This document shows positions 9,217-18,919 of a stretch of 64,000 nt of DNA, piece by piece. Under the pieces are notes generated by a model. It saw nothing but the letters and a program-made list of their open reading frames with translations, was not told the DNA's origin and searched no databases. Numbering within the stretch: position 1 is the first letter of the stretch; each line of letters begins with the position of its first letter. This DNA is from Microbulbifer sp. SAOS-129_SWC. Lineage in GTDB: Bacteria; Pseudomonadota; Gammaproteobacteria; Pseudomonadales; Cellvibrionaceae. The stretch is taken from contig NZ_CP155567.1 in NCBI RefSeq assembly GCF_039696035.1, positions 3,281,001 through 3,345,000 on the forward strand, read 5' to 3'. A program made the translations under genes and the position numbers.

Positions 9217-11034
9217 TTAAAATAATATGCTGGCACCGCTCTCGGCACCGCTGGCCAGCGCGCGCATATTGGCGAACAGTTCGCGCCCCATACCGCGGCC
9301 GCTCTCCGTCAGGTCGCAGTGGGCCGGTTCGCGCGCCGCCAGTTCGGCGTCGTCAACATGTACGCGCAGTACGCCGGCATTCGAATCGAGTTCGATGAGG
9401 TCACCATCGCGCACCTTGGCAATATTGCCGCCGTCCACTGCCTCGGGAGCCATATGAATCGCCGCCGGCACCTTGCCCGACGCGCCGGACATACGCCCGT
9501 CAGTGACCAACGCCACCTTGAAGCCGCGATCCTGCAGCACGCCGAGGGTGGGCGTCAGTTTGTGCAGTTCCGGCATACCGATCGCCTGCGGCCCCTGGAA
9601 CCGCACCACCGCGATAAAGTCTTTTTCCAGCTCGCCGGCCTTGAACCGCTCCAGCACCTCGTCCTGGCTGTTGAAGACCACCGCCGGTGCCTTTACATGC
9701 AGGTGCTCGGGTTTCAGGGCAGACACCTTGATCACGCTCTTGCCCAGGTTGCCGTCCAGCAACTGCAGGCCGCCGTGACTGGAGAAAGGGTCGCTGGCCG
9801 GACGGATAATGTCCGGGTTGCCGCTCTCCTCGACCGTCGGGCGCCAGACCACGCCGGTCTTGTCATCGTCCAGGAACGGATCGTGGCAGTAGGGTTTGAG
9901 GCCGGAGTTGCCGAGTACCGTGTGCACATCATCGTGCAGCAGGCCGGCGCCGAGCAGTTCGCGAATCAGGTACTGCATGCCGCCGGCGGCAGCGAACTGA
10001 TTGATATCGGCGGTGCCGTTCGGGTAGACATGGCACAACAGCGGCACCACTTCCGACAGGTCCGCCATATCCTGCCAGGTCAGCTGGATACCGGCGGCGC
10101 GCGCCATGGCCACCAGATGCAGTGTGTGGTTGGTGGAGCCGCCGGTGGCGAGCAGACCGACAATGCCGTTGACGAAGGTCTTCTCGCTGAGAATCTTGGC
10201 AATCGGCGTGTGCAGGCTGGGCTCGGTGATCTGTACCAGCTGCTTCACCGCCGCGTCGTTGAGGGCGTTGCGCAGATCCGTGCCCGGGTTAACGAACGAG
10301 CTGCCGGGCAGCTGCAGGCCCATGATTTCCACCAGCATCTGGTTGCTGTTGGCAGTACCGTAGAAGGTGCAGGTGCCGGGGCTGTGATAGGAAGCGCTCT
10401 CGGCCTCCAGCAGCTCCTTGCGTCCCACCTTGCCCTCGGCGTAGAGCTGGCGCACCCGCACCTTTTCCGCGTTGGCGAGGCCGGTGGGCATCGGGCCCGC
10501 CGGCACGAACATCGCCGGCAGGTGGCCAAATGCCAGCGCGCCGATCACCAGCCCGGGCACGATCTTGTCGCAGATACCCAGGTAGAGCGCGCCCTCGAAG
10601 ACATCGTGGGACAGCGCAATAGCGGTGGACATGGCAATCACATCGCGGGAGAACAGGCTCAGCTCCATGCCTGCGCGGCCCTGGGTCACGCCGTCGCACA
10701 TGGCCGGTACACCACCGGCGACCTGTGCGGTGGCGCCATTGCGCGACGCCGCGTCTTTCAGCAGCTGCGGGTAGGTGCCGTAGGGCTGGTGCGCCGACAG
10801 CATGTCGTTGTAAGCGGTAACGATGCCCAGATTGGGGCCGCGGCCGCTGGCGATCAGTTTCTTGTCTTCATCGCTGGAGGCGGCAATGGCGTGGGCCAGG
10901 TTGCCGCACGACAGGTGACTGCTGGCGCGCCCCTCGATGCGGGCGCGCTCGATCTGCGCCAGATATTGCGCACGCGTATCGACACTGCGCTCGATAATGC
11001 GCTCGGTAACTGCTTGAACCTTGCTGTGTACCAT
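9217..11034 (-). CDS. edd: Phosphogluconate dehydratase
   Basis: A 605-residue IlvD/Edd-family iron-sulfur dehydratase turning 6-phosphogluconate into KDPG. The family signatures include [43 protein letters not shown] and [18 protein letters not shown]. It is the defining enzyme of the Entner-Doudoroff pathway and lies directly after pgi. AAGG precedes the ATG. Confidence 0.96.
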   Translation of the reverse strand: MVHSKVQAVTERIIERSVDTRAQYLAQIERARIEGRASSHLSCGNLAHAIAASSDEDKKLIASGRGPNLGIVTAYNDMLSAHQPYGTYPQLLKDAASRNGATAQVAGGVPAMCDGVTQGRAGMELSLFSRDVIAMSTAIALSHDVFEGALYLGICDKIVPGLVIGALAFGHLPAMFVPAGPMPTGLANAEKVRVRQLYAEGKVGRKELLEAESASYHSPGTCTFYGTANSNQMLVEIMGLQLPGSSFVNPGTDLRNALNDAAVKQLVQITEPSLHTPIAKILSEKTFVNGIVGLLATGGSTNHTLHLVAMARAAGIQLTWQDMADLSEVVPLLCHVYPNGTADINQFAAAGGMQYLIRELLGAGLLHDDVHTVLGNSGLKPYCHDPFLDDDKTGVVWRPTVEESGNPDIIRPASDPFSSHGGLQLLDGNLGKSVIKVSALKPEHLHVKAPAVVFNSQDEVLERFKAGELEKDFIAVVRFQGPQAIGMPELHKLTPTLGVLQDRGFKVALVTDGRMSGASGKVPAAIHMAPEAVDGGNIAKVRDGDLIELDSNAGVLRVHVDDAELAAREPAHCDLTESGRGMGRELFANMRALASGAESGASILF

Positions 11035-11088
11035 AACCTTTCCGTTTATTGATTCGTTACCCGGCGACCGCCTCCGGCCGCGTCCACA

Positions 11089-12753
11089 TTAGCCGGTGGC
11101 CAGCGGCGCCTCTGCGCCGGCAGTGGCCTGACGGCAGTATTCGATCAGTCGGGCGGTGGAGGCGTCCTGTCCGCTCACTTCGCCACTCTCCAACTGAGGT
11201 TGTAGCGCCGCGGCCAGCCCTTTGCCCAGTTCCACTCCCCACTGGTCAAAAGAATAAATTTGCAGGATCACACCCTGCACAAAAATTTTGTGCTCGTACA
11301 GGGCGATCAAAGCGCCCAGCGTGCGGGGATCCAGCGTGCGCAACAGAATGGTGTTGCTCGGTTTATTTCCGCGGTGCACCTTGTACGGGGCCAGCGCTTC
11401 TATTTTTTCTTTGCTCAGGCCCTTGCCGGTCAGCTCGACTTCCACCTGTTCGCGACTGACACCGTTCATCAGCGCCTGGCTCTGCGCCAGCATGTTGGCC
11501 AGCAGTATTTCGTGATGGCCGGGCAGATCGTGCCCCGGAGCGACGCTGCCGATGAAGTCCGCCGGCACCACCTCGGGACTCTGGTGCAGGTACTGGTAAA
11601 AGGCATGCTGGCCGTTGATGCCGAGCATCCCCCATATTAAGGGCCCGGTTGCGTAGCCAACCTCCTCCCCTGCCCTGGTGGTAGATTTGCCGTTGCTCTC
11701 CATATCCGCCTGCTGCAGGTAGGCCGGCAGCATGTGCAGGGCCTGGTCGTAGGGCAGCACCGCGTGTGCCGGGTATCCCATAAATGTGCAGTACCACAGG
11801 CTCAACAGCCCCATCAGCACCGGCGCATTCTGTTCCAGCGGCGCCTCGCGGAAGTGGCGGTCCATCGACGCCGCACCGTCGAGCAGCGCGCGGAAACCGT
11901 CGAAACCGATGGCAATCGCAATCGGCAGACCGATCGCTGACCACAGCGAGTAGCGCCCGCCGACCCAGTCCCAGAACTGAAAAACGCGCTGCGGCTCGAC
12001 ACCGAAAGCGCGCGCTTTGTCCGAGTTTGCGGTGACGGCGACAAAGTGCCGGCGCAACAGCTCCTCTGTCGATCCCAGGCCGCCCAGCCAGCGCAGAGCA
12101 CTGCGGGCATTGGTCATGGTCTCGGTGGTGGTAAACGTCTTCGAGGACACCACAAACAGGGTCGTCTCGGTATCCAGCGGCGCCAGCACATCGGCCAGCT
12201 GCGCCCCGTCCACATTGGACACGAAGTGAATGCGGACGTCGCCGCAGCGGTGCGCCCGCAGCGCCTCGATGACCATCTGCGGCCCCAAATGGGAACCACC
12301 AACGCCGAGATTGACCACATCAGTGATCTTTTTACCGGTGCATCCTGTCACGCCGCCATTATGTAGTAAATTTACAAACCCTTTCAAGCGCTCCAGCTCA
12401 CTTTCCACCAGTGCTTCTACCGGCGCCCCCTGCATCGGCACGGATTCCGGCAGCGCCCCGCGCAGCGCAACGTGCAGAACCGGCCGCCCTTCGGTGCGAT
12501 TGATCGGCGCCCCGGCGAACATCTGCGCCCGCCAGCCCTCCAGATCGGCGTCCCGCGCCAGCTGTAATAAATTTACAAGAACCTCGTCATCGACCAGGTT
12601 TTTCGAGTAATCGAACAGGAATTCCGGCAGCTCAAGCGACAGGCGGCGGCCGCGCTGCGGATCCGCAGCGAACAGGTCACGCAGATGCCGGGTGCGCATC
12701 TGCTGCGCCAGACTATCGAGTTTGCGCCAGCTGGCGAGTTGGGTGAGTTGCAT
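11089..12753 (-). CDS. pgi: Glucose-6-phosphate isomerase
   Basis: A 554-residue isomerase of fructose-6-P and glucose-6-P. Motifs are DVVNLGVGGSHLGPQMV, FVSNVDGAQLADVL, VVSSKTFTTTETMTN and GINGQHAFYQYLHQ. The start is MQLTQLASWRKL at 12753, preceded by AAGGGGG; the frame extends to 12837 but that stretch has no family similarity. It is first in the Entner-Doudoroff operon, so fructose-6-P from amino-sugar deamination can be turned into glucose-6-P and oxidised. A LacI-type operator lies 90-103 nt upstream. Two AT-rich HexR-like 15-mers lie inside the gene and force atypical TTA/CTA leucine codons. Confidence 0.96.
   Translation of the reverse strand: MQLTQLASWRKLDSLAQQMRTRHLRDLFAADPQRGRRLSLELPEFLFDYSKNLVDDEVLVNLLQLARDADLEGWRAQMFAGAPINRTEGRPVLHVALRGALPESVPMQGAPVEALVESELERLKGFVNLLHNGGVTGCTGKKITDVVNLGVGGSHLGPQMVIEALRAHRCGDVRIHFVSNVDGAQLADVLAPLDTETTLFVVSSKTFTTTETMTNARSALRWLGGLGSTEELLRRHFVAVTANSDKARAFGVEPQRVFQFWDWVGGRYSLWSAIGLPIAIAIGFDGFRALLDGAASMDRHFREAPLEQNAPVLMGLLSLWYCTFMGYPAHAVLPYDQALHMLPAYLQQADMESNGKSTTRAGEEVGYATGPLIWGMLGINGQHAFYQYLHQSPEVVPADFIGSVAPGHDLPGHHEILLANMLAQSQALMNGVSREQVEVELTGKGLSKEKIEALAPYKVHRGNKPSNTILLRTLDPRTLGALIALYEHKIFVQGVILQIYSFDQWGVELGKGLAAALQPQLESGEVSGQDASTARLIEYCRQATAGAEAPLATG
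12362..12376. promoter_or_regulatory. HexR-like 15-mer inside pgi (site 1)
   Basis: TGTAGTAAATTTACA, close to the HexR palindrome as I recall it for gammaproteobacteria (TGTAATTAAATTACA). It falls in GC-rich coding sequence where the codons read GTA AAT TTA CTA CAT AAT, unlike the surrounding CTG/GTG/AAC usage. Binding is inferred only. Confidence 0.4.
12563..12577. promoter_or_regulatory. HexR-like 15-mer inside pgi (site 2)
   Basis: TGTAATAAATTTACA, 201 bp from site 1 and differing from it by one base. It also encodes V-N-L-L with AT-rich codons (GTA AAT TTA TTA). Two near-identical copies in one GC-rich gene are unlikely to reflect protein constraint alone. Confidence 0.45.
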
Positions 12754-12840
12754 AAAAGCCCCCTTGGATGCGGGCGCCGCGCGGGTGCGTCGGCACCATT
12801 TATTGTTGTTGTCGCGTTGTCGGGCTGCGCCTTGCACACA

Positions 12841-12858
12841 AATGACAACGCTGTCATT
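12841..12858. promoter_or_regulatory. LacI-family (NagR-like) operator before pgi
   Basis: AATGACAACGCTGTCATT with 14-bp core at 12843-12856, 90-103 nt upstream of the pgi start and about 210 nt upstream of the divergent LacI regulator gene. It may control both the Entner-Doudoroff operon and the regulator itself. Confidence 0.8.
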
Positions 12859-13068
12859 CGATCGTGAGATTCACACAGGCACACCGCCCTGTCAATGCTA
12901 TTTGTAGCCGGGTTTCAAAAAGCGTGGGCCGGGATGGCACCCCTTCAGATGGCGCCATTACCCGCGCCGCCACCGGGCGGGAATTCCCACCGTGTTTGCT
13001 GGTAAAATCCCCGTTTGGCCGATAGCCCCCTGCAGCGTGGGGGCCCATAACAAGGACAAGCGCCTCAC

Positions 13069-14115
13069 ATGAAAGTCACCATTAACGATGTTGCCGCGCG
13101 CGCCGGCGTATCGATCAAGACCGTATCCCGGGTTATCAACAACGAACCGTCGGTGCGCCCGGCCACCAGGAAGAAAGTGCTGGAGGCGGTAGAGGCGCTC
13201 AATTACCAGCCCAATCTCGCTGCCCGCAACCTGGCCGGCACCCGCTCGTACACCATCGCATTCATTTATGACAACCCGAACGCCTACTACGTGATCGACA
13301 TGCAGAACGGCATCCTCGCCGCCTGCAAGGCGCGCGGCTACGAGCTGCTGATCCACCCGAGCAACGCCAAATCCGCCAATGTGCACGAGGAATTGCGCAA
13401 CCTGGTGGAACACTCGAAGATCGCGGGCCTGGTACTGACGCCCCCCTTCTCCGAGACCCAGTCGGTAATCGATACGATCAAATCTCTCGGTGTCGACTAT
13501 GTGCGCATCGTCTCCAGCGAGGCGGCCCTCGACGACGAAGACAACTGCATCCAGGTAGACGACAGCGCCGCCGCGGTGGACCTGACCCAGCACCTGCTGC
13601 AGCAGGGACACCGGCGTATCGGCTTCCTCTGCGGCGGCGAAGAGCACGTGTCCACCCACGGCCGCCTGCACGGCTACCGCGAAGCGCTGGAGAACGCCGG
13701 GATACCCGTGGACGAAAACCTGATCCTGAAAGGCGAATACTCATTCGATTCCGGCGTCCAGGGGGCCAAGAAGCTGCTGCAGTCTCCCAACCCGCCCAGC
13801 GCGATTTTCGCCAGCAACGACGAAATGGCCGCCGGCGCCCTGTTTGCTGCGCGCCTGATGAATATCGAGATACCGGCGCAGCTGTCCATCGTCGGCTTTG
13901 AGGACAGTCCCTTCTCGCGCCAGACCTGGCCCAAGCTGACCACCGCCCACCAGCCCAATAACGAAATCGCCAAGTGCGCCGCCGCGCTACTGCTGAGCAA
14001 GGCCCGCGGCAAGGGCGCCGCCGAGAGCGCCACCGCGAGCAAGGAAGCGGGTATTGTGCGCACCTTTACCCCGGAGCTGGTGGTACGGGATTCGAGCGGG
14101 CCGGCGCCGGACTAA
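13069..14115 (+). CDS. LacI-family transcriptional regulator, NagR-like
   Basis: A 348-residue LacI/GalR repressor. The DNA-binding helix-turn-helix and hinge are at the N-terminus (TINDVAARAGVSIKTVSRVIN, about residues 4-24, then PNLAARNLAG). The sugar-binding periplasmic-protein-like domain fills the rest (GFLCGGEE, PSAIFASNDEMAAGAL, LSIVGFEDSPFS). It is divergent from pgi and convergent with the nag operon. LacI proteins bind even palindromes with a central CG step, which is exactly the form of the five operators found in the window (TGAYARC/GYTGTCA). Control of the pgi, nag, chitinase and TonB-receptor units is therefore a well-supported inference. The effector (GlcNAc-6-P or GlcN-6-P, or KDPG for the ED branch) cannot be read from the sequence. 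Confidence 0.9.
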   Translation: MKVTINDVAARAGVSIKTVSRVINNEPSVRPATRKKVLEAVEALNYQPNLAARNLAGTRSYTIAFIYDNPNAYYVIDMQNGILAACKARGYELLIHPSNAKSANVHEELRNLVEHSKIAGLVLTPPFSETQSVIDTIKSLGVDYVRIVSSEAALDDEDNCIQVDDSAAAVDLTQHLLQQGHRRIGFLCGGEEHVSTHGRLHGYREALENAGIPVDENLILKGEYSFDSGVQGAKKLLQSPNPPSAIFASNDEMAAGALFAARLMNIEIPAQLSIVGFEDSPFSRQTWPKLTTAHQPNNEIAKCAAALLLSKARGKGAAESATASKEAGIVRTFTPELVVRDSSGPAPD

Positions 14116-14133
14116 ATTAGCCGGCAGCGAAAC

Positions 14134-14154
14134 CGGGTAGCCGGAAGCTACCCG
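14134..14154 (+). terminator. Hairpin after the LacI regulator gene
   Basis: CGGGTAGC (14134-14141) pairs with GCTACCCG (14147-14154) around CGGAA, 19 nt after the stop. No T run follows, so intrinsic termination is uncertain. Confidence 0.35.
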
Positions 14155-14196
14155 CGAGGCGCGTGGAAGCCGTTCGCCCGTGCGTATTTGGCAGGC

Positions 14197-14221
14197 AAAA
14201 AAAAGCCCTCACACGGAGGGC
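14197..14221 (-). terminator. Rho-independent terminator of the nag operon
   Basis: On the minus strand GCCCTC pairs with GAGGGC (14205-14210 with 14216-14221) and is followed by eight T (the A run at 14197-14204). It lies about 55 nt past the nagP stop. Confidence 0.85.
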
Positions 14222-14274
14222 CAAGATGACGAGAACCAAAGAGAAAACAACATTACAAACGAAAACTGAGTGCC

Positions 14275-15591
14275 TTACTTCCAGCTGCGCATCTTGTGAC
14301 CTTTCAGCGCGTAGAAGAGGATAAATAGATAGCAGGGCAGCGCGACCCAATAGCCCAACTGGGTGCTTCCGGCGATATCACTGATATGCCCGAACGCCAG
14401 CGGAATAACCGCGCCACCGGCAATCCCCATAATCAGCAGTGCCGAGCCCTGGGCGGTGTATTTACCCAGACCTTCCAGCGCCAGCGGCCACACTGCCGGC
14501 CACACCAGCGCGTGCGCCAGGCCCATCAGCGCGACAAAAGTCACCGCATCGGGAATCACCGGGATGCCGCTCCAGCCCCACAGCGCAGTGGAGATCGCGG
14601 TACTGCTTTCCGAGGAAAACACCACACCCAACACACACAGGCCACCGGCGAGTGCCGAACCCAGCAGAGCGGTCTGCTGGCTGATAAAACGCGGAATCCC
14701 CACCACACCGATCACATAGCCGATCACCATAAACACCATGGTGTAAGACGTCAGCGAGGCGAAATTCGCCACCCCGAGTTTGGAACCGTATAGCCCGATG
14801 GTATCCCCGGCAATCACCTCGACACCGACGTAAGTGAACAGCGCTACCGCGCCCAGTACCGCTTGCGGAAACTGCCAGATGCCGGATTTGCTTTCGCTGT
14901 CGACACCGGCATCTTCGTCGATTTCAGGCAGGCCGGAGAACTTCACCAGCGCCACCAGGGCCGCCAGCATCACCGCCATGTAGATGTAGGGCATCACCAG
15001 GCGGTTGGCTACTTCACTCAGGCGCGTGGCGCGTTCGGCTTCGCCCAGCTTGGCGATGCCCTCGGCGTGGAAATCCGTCAGACCGGATAAAACCAGTGCG
15101 GTAAACACAATAGGAGCGAGCACCCCGGCACTCTTGTTGATCAGGCCCATGATGCTGATGCGCATGGCGGCACTCTCCGCCGGACCCACCTTGACCACAT
15201 AGGGGTTGGAAGCGGTTTGCAGAATAGTCAGGCCCGCGCCGAGACCGAACTGCGCGAGCAGGAAAATGGCGTAGTTGCCAGTCTGCGCCGCCGGAATATA
15301 AATCAGCGCCGCCACCGCCATGATGCCGAGACCGATGGCCATGCCATCGCGGTAGCCGGTGCGGCGCAGGATGGCGGCCATCGGCAGTGCCATCACGGTA
15401 TACGAGATGTAGAACGCAAACGTCACAAACAGCGCCTGAAAGTCACTCAGGTCGCACAGAATTTTCAGAAATGGAATCAGTGAACCATTCAGCCAGGTCA
15501 CGAAACCGAATATAAAAAACAGCATGCCGACAATTGCCATCGGCAACAGGCTGCCTCTCGACTCACTCTGCGTTGCTACTGCGGTATTCAT
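14275..15591 (-). CDS. nagP: MFS sugar transporter, NagP-like GlcNAc permease
   Basis: A 438-residue inner-membrane permease of the FucP/glucose-galactose MFS group with about twelve hydrophobic segments. The start MNTAVATQSESRGSLLPM leads into IVGMLFFIFGFVTWLNGSLIPFLK, a hallmark of this subfamily, and QTASNPYVVKVGP is also characteristic. It is the last gene of the nagK-nagB-nagA-nagP operon, which makes GlcNAc the likely substrate by genomic context. AGGTG precedes the ATG. Confidence 0.88.
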   Translation of the reverse strand: MNTAVATQSESRGSLLPMAIVGMLFFIFGFVTWLNGSLIPFLKILCDLSDFQALFVTFAFYISYTVMALPMAAILRRTGYRDGMAIGLGIMAVAALIYIPAAQTGNYAIFLLAQFGLGAGLTILQTASNPYVVKVGPAESAAMRISIMGLINKSAGVLAPIVFTALVLSGLTDFHAEGIAKLGEAERATRLSEVANRLVMPYIYMAVMLAALVALVKFSGLPEIDEDAGVDSESKSGIWQFPQAVLGAVALFTYVGVEVIAGDTIGLYGSKLGVANFASLTSYTMVFMVIGYVIGVVGIPRFISQQTALLGSALAGGLCVLGVVFSSESSTAISTALWGWSGIPVIPDAVTFVALMGLAHALVWPAVWPLALEGLGKYTAQGSALLIMGIAGGAVIPLAFGHISDIAGSTQLGYWVALPCYLFILFYALKGHKMRSWK

Positions 15592-15629
15592 AGGAGCACC
15601 TTTTTATCGTTATGTGATTTCTTGCCAAT

Positions 15630-16757
15630 CTATTGGGAAAAAACTTCCCTGCCACCTATCCAGGTTTTCTGCACCTGTAATTTCTCGTCCAGTAAAATCA
15701 GGTCGGCCGCGACACCGGTGTCGATACGGCCCGCCGGCGCGCCCAGGAACTGCGCCGGGTAGAGCGATGCCATGCGCAGCGCCTCCGCCAGTTCCACCCC
15801 ACACCAGTCGCGGATATTGCGCACTGCGGAAATCATATCCAGGTGCGAACCGGCCAGTTCGCCGGTCGTCGAGGTGAGCCTGTCGCCCTGACGGGTCACC
15901 ACCCGATCGAACAGCGGGAAACTGGTCTCGTCGCTGCCCACCAGCGACATCGCATCCGTCACCAGCATGATCTTGCCACGCGGCTTGGCCTTCAGGGCCA
16001 GCGTGAGGGCCTCGGCACACACATGGTGGCCATCGGCTATCAGCCCGCACCAGGCGCCGTCGCTGATCAGTGCCGTGCCCACCATGCCCGGTTCGCGCGA
16101 ATGCAGCGGCGACATGGCGTTGTACAGGTGGGTAAACCCTGTCGCCCCGGCGGCCACGGCCGCAGCGGCGGTAGCGCCATCGGCATTGGAATGCCCGAGG
16201 CACACCCTCACCCCCATCGAAACCAGAGTGCGGATATCGTCCAGCGCCACATTTTCCGGTGCCAGGGTAACGACCTTGACCCCGAGGTCGTCGCGGGCAT
16301 AAATCGCCAGCTCCTCGTCGGTCAGCGCGCGGATAAACTGTTCTTCATGGGTGCCCTTCTTGGGCACGCTCAGATGCGGCCCCTCGAAATGCACACCGAT
16401 TACGCCGGGCACACCTTCGCGCAGCGCCGCGGCGACCGCGTCGGCGGCGCGCTGCATCACGTCCACCCGGTCGGTGATCAGCGTGGGCAGAAAACCGGTG
16501 GTGCCATAGCGCGCGTGCGCCGCACTCATTTTGCCCAGCGCATTGACACTGGGGTCATTGTTGAACAGCGCACCACCGCCGCCATTGACCTGCACATCCA
16601 CCAGGCCCGGCGCCAGCAGGCCATCGACGCGTTCCGCACCCGCGGGGGCGGGGCCACCGATGGAGGCGATGCGCCCGTCGTCGCCGATGGCGAGTGCGGT
16701 TTCGCGGTGAAACTGCTCGCCGTCGAAAAGCTGTTCCGCAATCAGGGTGCGCACCAC
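15630..16757 (-). CDS. nagA: N-acetylglucosamine-6-phosphate deacetylase
   Basis: A 375-residue amidohydrolase removing acetate from GlcNAc-6-P to give GlcN-6-P. Visible signatures are LLAPGLVDVQVNGGGGALFN, GVHFEGPHLSVPKKGTHEE, VCLGHSNADG, GFTHLYNAMSPL and the catalytic-aspartate region IMLVTDAMS. Initiation is at a GTG preceded by AGGAG with suitable spacing. It sits about 20 nt downstream of the SIS-domain deaminase gene and completes the GlcNAc pathway. Confidence 0.95.
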   Translation of the reverse strand: MVRTLIAEQLFDGEQFHRETALAIGDDGRIASIGGPAPAGAERVDGLLAPGLVDVQVNGGGGALFNNDPSVNALGKMSAAHARYGTTGFLPTLITDRVDVMQRAADAVAAALREGVPGVIGVHFEGPHLSVPKKGTHEEQFIRALTDEELAIYARDDLGVKVVTLAPENVALDDIRTLVSMGVRVCLGHSNADGATAAAAVAAGATGFTHLYNAMSPLHSREPGMVGTALISDGAWCGLIADGHHVCAEALTLALKAKPRGKIMLVTDAMSLVGSDETSFPLFDRVVTRQGDRLTSTTGELAGSHLDMISAVRNIRDWCGVELAEALRMASLYPAQFLGAPAGRIDTGVAADLILLDEKLQVQKTWIGGREVFSQ

Positions 16758-16776
16758 TGTCAGCTCCTGCCTGCCG

Positions 16777-17820
16777 TCAAACGGTCTGGGTCACTTTCTT
16801 CAGGCCCGCCGGCTCATCCGGGTTGATACCGCGGCTGATCGCGACGTGGGCCACATCGATATAGAAACGCTGCAACAGCGCCAGCGGCGCCACGCGCGGG
16901 TGCACGCCCTTACTCGGCACGTGCAGATTCACCAGGGTCCCGCCGCGGCGGATGATGTCGGCAATCTGCTCGCTGTGCGCCTGATAGGATTCGTCCTCGA
17001 TCGGCACGTTGACCACGGTCAGCTTCTGCTCCACCAGGGTAACCGGGCCATGCAGGAACTCGGCACTGGAGAAGGACTCCGCGTGGATGTTGCAGACTTC
17101 CTTCAACTTCAACGCCAGCTCGCGGGTGATGCCGTAACCGGGGCCGCGCCCCAGCACCACCAGGTTGCTCACCGCTGCCAGATCTTCCGGGCGCAGCTGG
17201 GTATCGGAGTCCACCGCTTCGCGCAGGGTCTGTGGCAAGGCGTCCACCGCCTCGAGCAGCGCGCTGTCTTCAGTCCAGTTGGCCACCAGCTGCAGCACCG
17301 CAGACAGGGTGGCCAGATAGCTCTTGGTCGCCGCCACGGCCTTTTCCGGACCGGCCTTCAACGGCAGCAGTTCGTCGACGATCTCTCCGATCGGCGCCGA
17401 CTCGTCGTTGACCAGCGCCACCGTATAGGCACCTGCCTCTTTCGCCATGCGCGCCTGGGCAAGAATGTCGGGGCTGCGGCCCGACTGGGAAATCACGATC
17501 ACCAGCGCGCCATCGAGCTTGAGCTTGCGGCCGTAGACACTGGATACCGACGGCGCCGCGGCAAAGGTGGGCGTACCGGTTTCGATCTCGATCAGGTACT
17601 TGGCAAAGACGCCGGCGTGGTCGGAGGAACCGCGACCGACAATCATGACAAATTTGGGCGGCTGGCTGCGCAGGCGGGCGCCCAGCGCAGCCATCGCGGC
17701 GGCGTTGTTCTGCAGTTGCTCAGCGATGCGATCCGGCGCTTCGCGGGCCTCGCTTTCCATCACTGTAGTGGCCATGGCGCTGTCTACCTGTGTTGCCTCG
17801 GCGGAAGTTACTGCGGTCAT
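16777..17820 (-). CDS. nagB: SIS-domain glucosamine-6-phosphate deaminase (NagB-II type)
   Basis: A 347-residue protein with two SIS sugar-isomerase domains, like the C-terminal half of GlmS but lacking the glutaminase domain. Motifs are MIVGRGSSDHAGVFAKYLIE, VIVISQSGRSPDILAQ, AVAATKSYLATLSAVLQL and ELALKLKEVCNIHAESFSSAEFLHGP. In Alteromonadales-type GlcNAc operons this family replaces classical NagB and converts GlcN-6-P to fructose-6-P and ammonia. The neighbours nagK and nagA support that role. The ATG at 17820 has AGGAT at a better distance than the ATG at 17826. Confidence 0.9.
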   Translation of the reverse strand: MTAVTSAEATQVDSAMATTVMESEAREAPDRIAEQLQNNAAAMAALGARLRSQPPKFVMIVGRGSSDHAGVFAKYLIEIETGTPTFAAAPSVSSVYGRKLKLDGALVIVISQSGRSPDILAQARMAKEAGAYTVALVNDESAPIGEIVDELLPLKAGPEKAVAATKSYLATLSAVLQLVANWTEDSALLEAVDALPQTLREAVDSDTQLRPEDLAAVSNLVVLGRGPGYGITRELALKLKEVCNIHAESFSSAEFLHGPVTLVEQKLTVVNVPIEDESYQAHSEQIADIIRRGGTLVNLHVPSKGVHPRVAPLALLQRFYIDVAHVAISRGINPDEPAGLKKVTQTV

Positions 17821-17853
17821 AAGCATCCTAAATTCGGTCGGTAATCAATCGGG

Positions 17854-18813
17854 TTATCCGTACAGCGCCTTGCTCCCGGCGCTTTCGGGGACGGACTTGG
17901 CATCGCGGGCCTCATCGCGGGCCTCTTTGGCCAGGCACTGGCGGGCAAAGTAGACACAGCCGATTTCCGGCGCATCCTGCGGCTCCGCCAGCCGCTCCAC
18001 CACTTGGGGGGCCAGCCACTGGCGCAAGCGCGGCGCCAGGCCGCCGATCATCGACAGGCGCGGCGGCCGCAGTTCCAGCAGCTTGCCCGCCAGATCACTG
18101 ATATAGGACGCACCGTCGCGCACGATGGCCACCGCCACCGCATCGTTGGCCTCGGCACACTCAATCACCGGTACCGCCAGGCGCGCGTAGTGGCTGGACG
18201 ATTTGCCACCGATTTTTTCAAACACTTCGTTGGCGTCACTGGCGTCAAGCGCCTTCAGCAGCTCGCCCTTGAGGCGGGATTCCGGTGCCAGGCCGTCGAG
18301 GGCCATCAGCAGGTACTTGACCGCCTCCATGCCCATCCAGGCACCGCTACCCTTGTCGCCATGGGGGAAGCCATGGCCACCCAGCAGGGTGCTCTTGCCG
18401 TTGACCCAGGCATAACCGACAGACCCGGTACCGGCAATGATGACCGCGCCGTCACCGCCGCGATGGGCGCCGAGACAGGCGGAGTGCTGGTCGGTGGTCA
18501 GGTACATTTTCTTGAAGGGGTGCGCCCAGGAGGCCATCTCGTTGTAGAGACGCGGCATATTGACGCCGGCCAGGCCGACGCCGGCCACCAGATCGCCGAG
18601 AATCTCCGGCGACAACCTGGCATCGGCAAGCGCGAGCGCGGCAGAGCGCGCGATGGAATCGATCGTCTGGGCATATCCGTGCAGAGGATTGGCCGGACCG
18701 GCGACGCCGGTACCCAGGACGTAATTGTCGGCATCGACAATAGAGGCGCGGCATTTGCTGCCGCCGCCGTCGATACCTATATAAAGGGTGTCCCTGTCTC
18801 TCAAAGCAACCAT
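17854..18813 (-). CDS. nagK: N-acetylglucosamine kinase (BadF/BadG family)
   Basis: A 319-residue ASKHA-fold kinase phosphorylating GlcNAc in the cytoplasm. Typical elements are the phosphate-1 loop LYIGIDGGGSKCRASI, VGLAGVNMP, the acid TTDQHSACLGAH, phosphate-2 AVIIAGTGSVGYAWV and GFPHGDKGSGAWMG. It is first in the nagK-nagB-nagA-nagP operon and follows a LacI-type operator at 18941-18954. GAGG precedes the ATG. Because import is by an MFS permease and not a PTS, a separate kinase is needed, which fits. Confidence 0.93.
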   Translation of the reverse strand: MVALRDRDTLYIGIDGGGSKCRASIVDADNYVLGTGVAGPANPLHGYAQTIDSIARSAALALADARLSPEILGDLVAGVGLAGVNMPRLYNEMASWAHPFKKMYLTTDQHSACLGAHRGGDGAVIIAGTGSVGYAWVNGKSTLLGGHGFPHGDKGSGAWMGMEAVKYLLMALDGLAPESRLKGELLKALDASDANEVFEKIGGKSSSHYARLAVPVIECAEANDAVAVAIVRDGASYISDLAGKLLELRPPRLSMIGGLAPRLRQWLAPQVVERLAEPQDAPEIGCVYFARQCLAKEARDEARDAKSVPESAGSKALYG

Positions 18814-18919
18814 CTGTACCGGCCTCTAAGATCTTGTATTGTTATGTGTCTTCAGCGGGCTTCCCAGCGCAATCCCCCCGGAAGCGCGGCCGGCGCACGG
18901 AGGCGCCTGAGCCAATATG

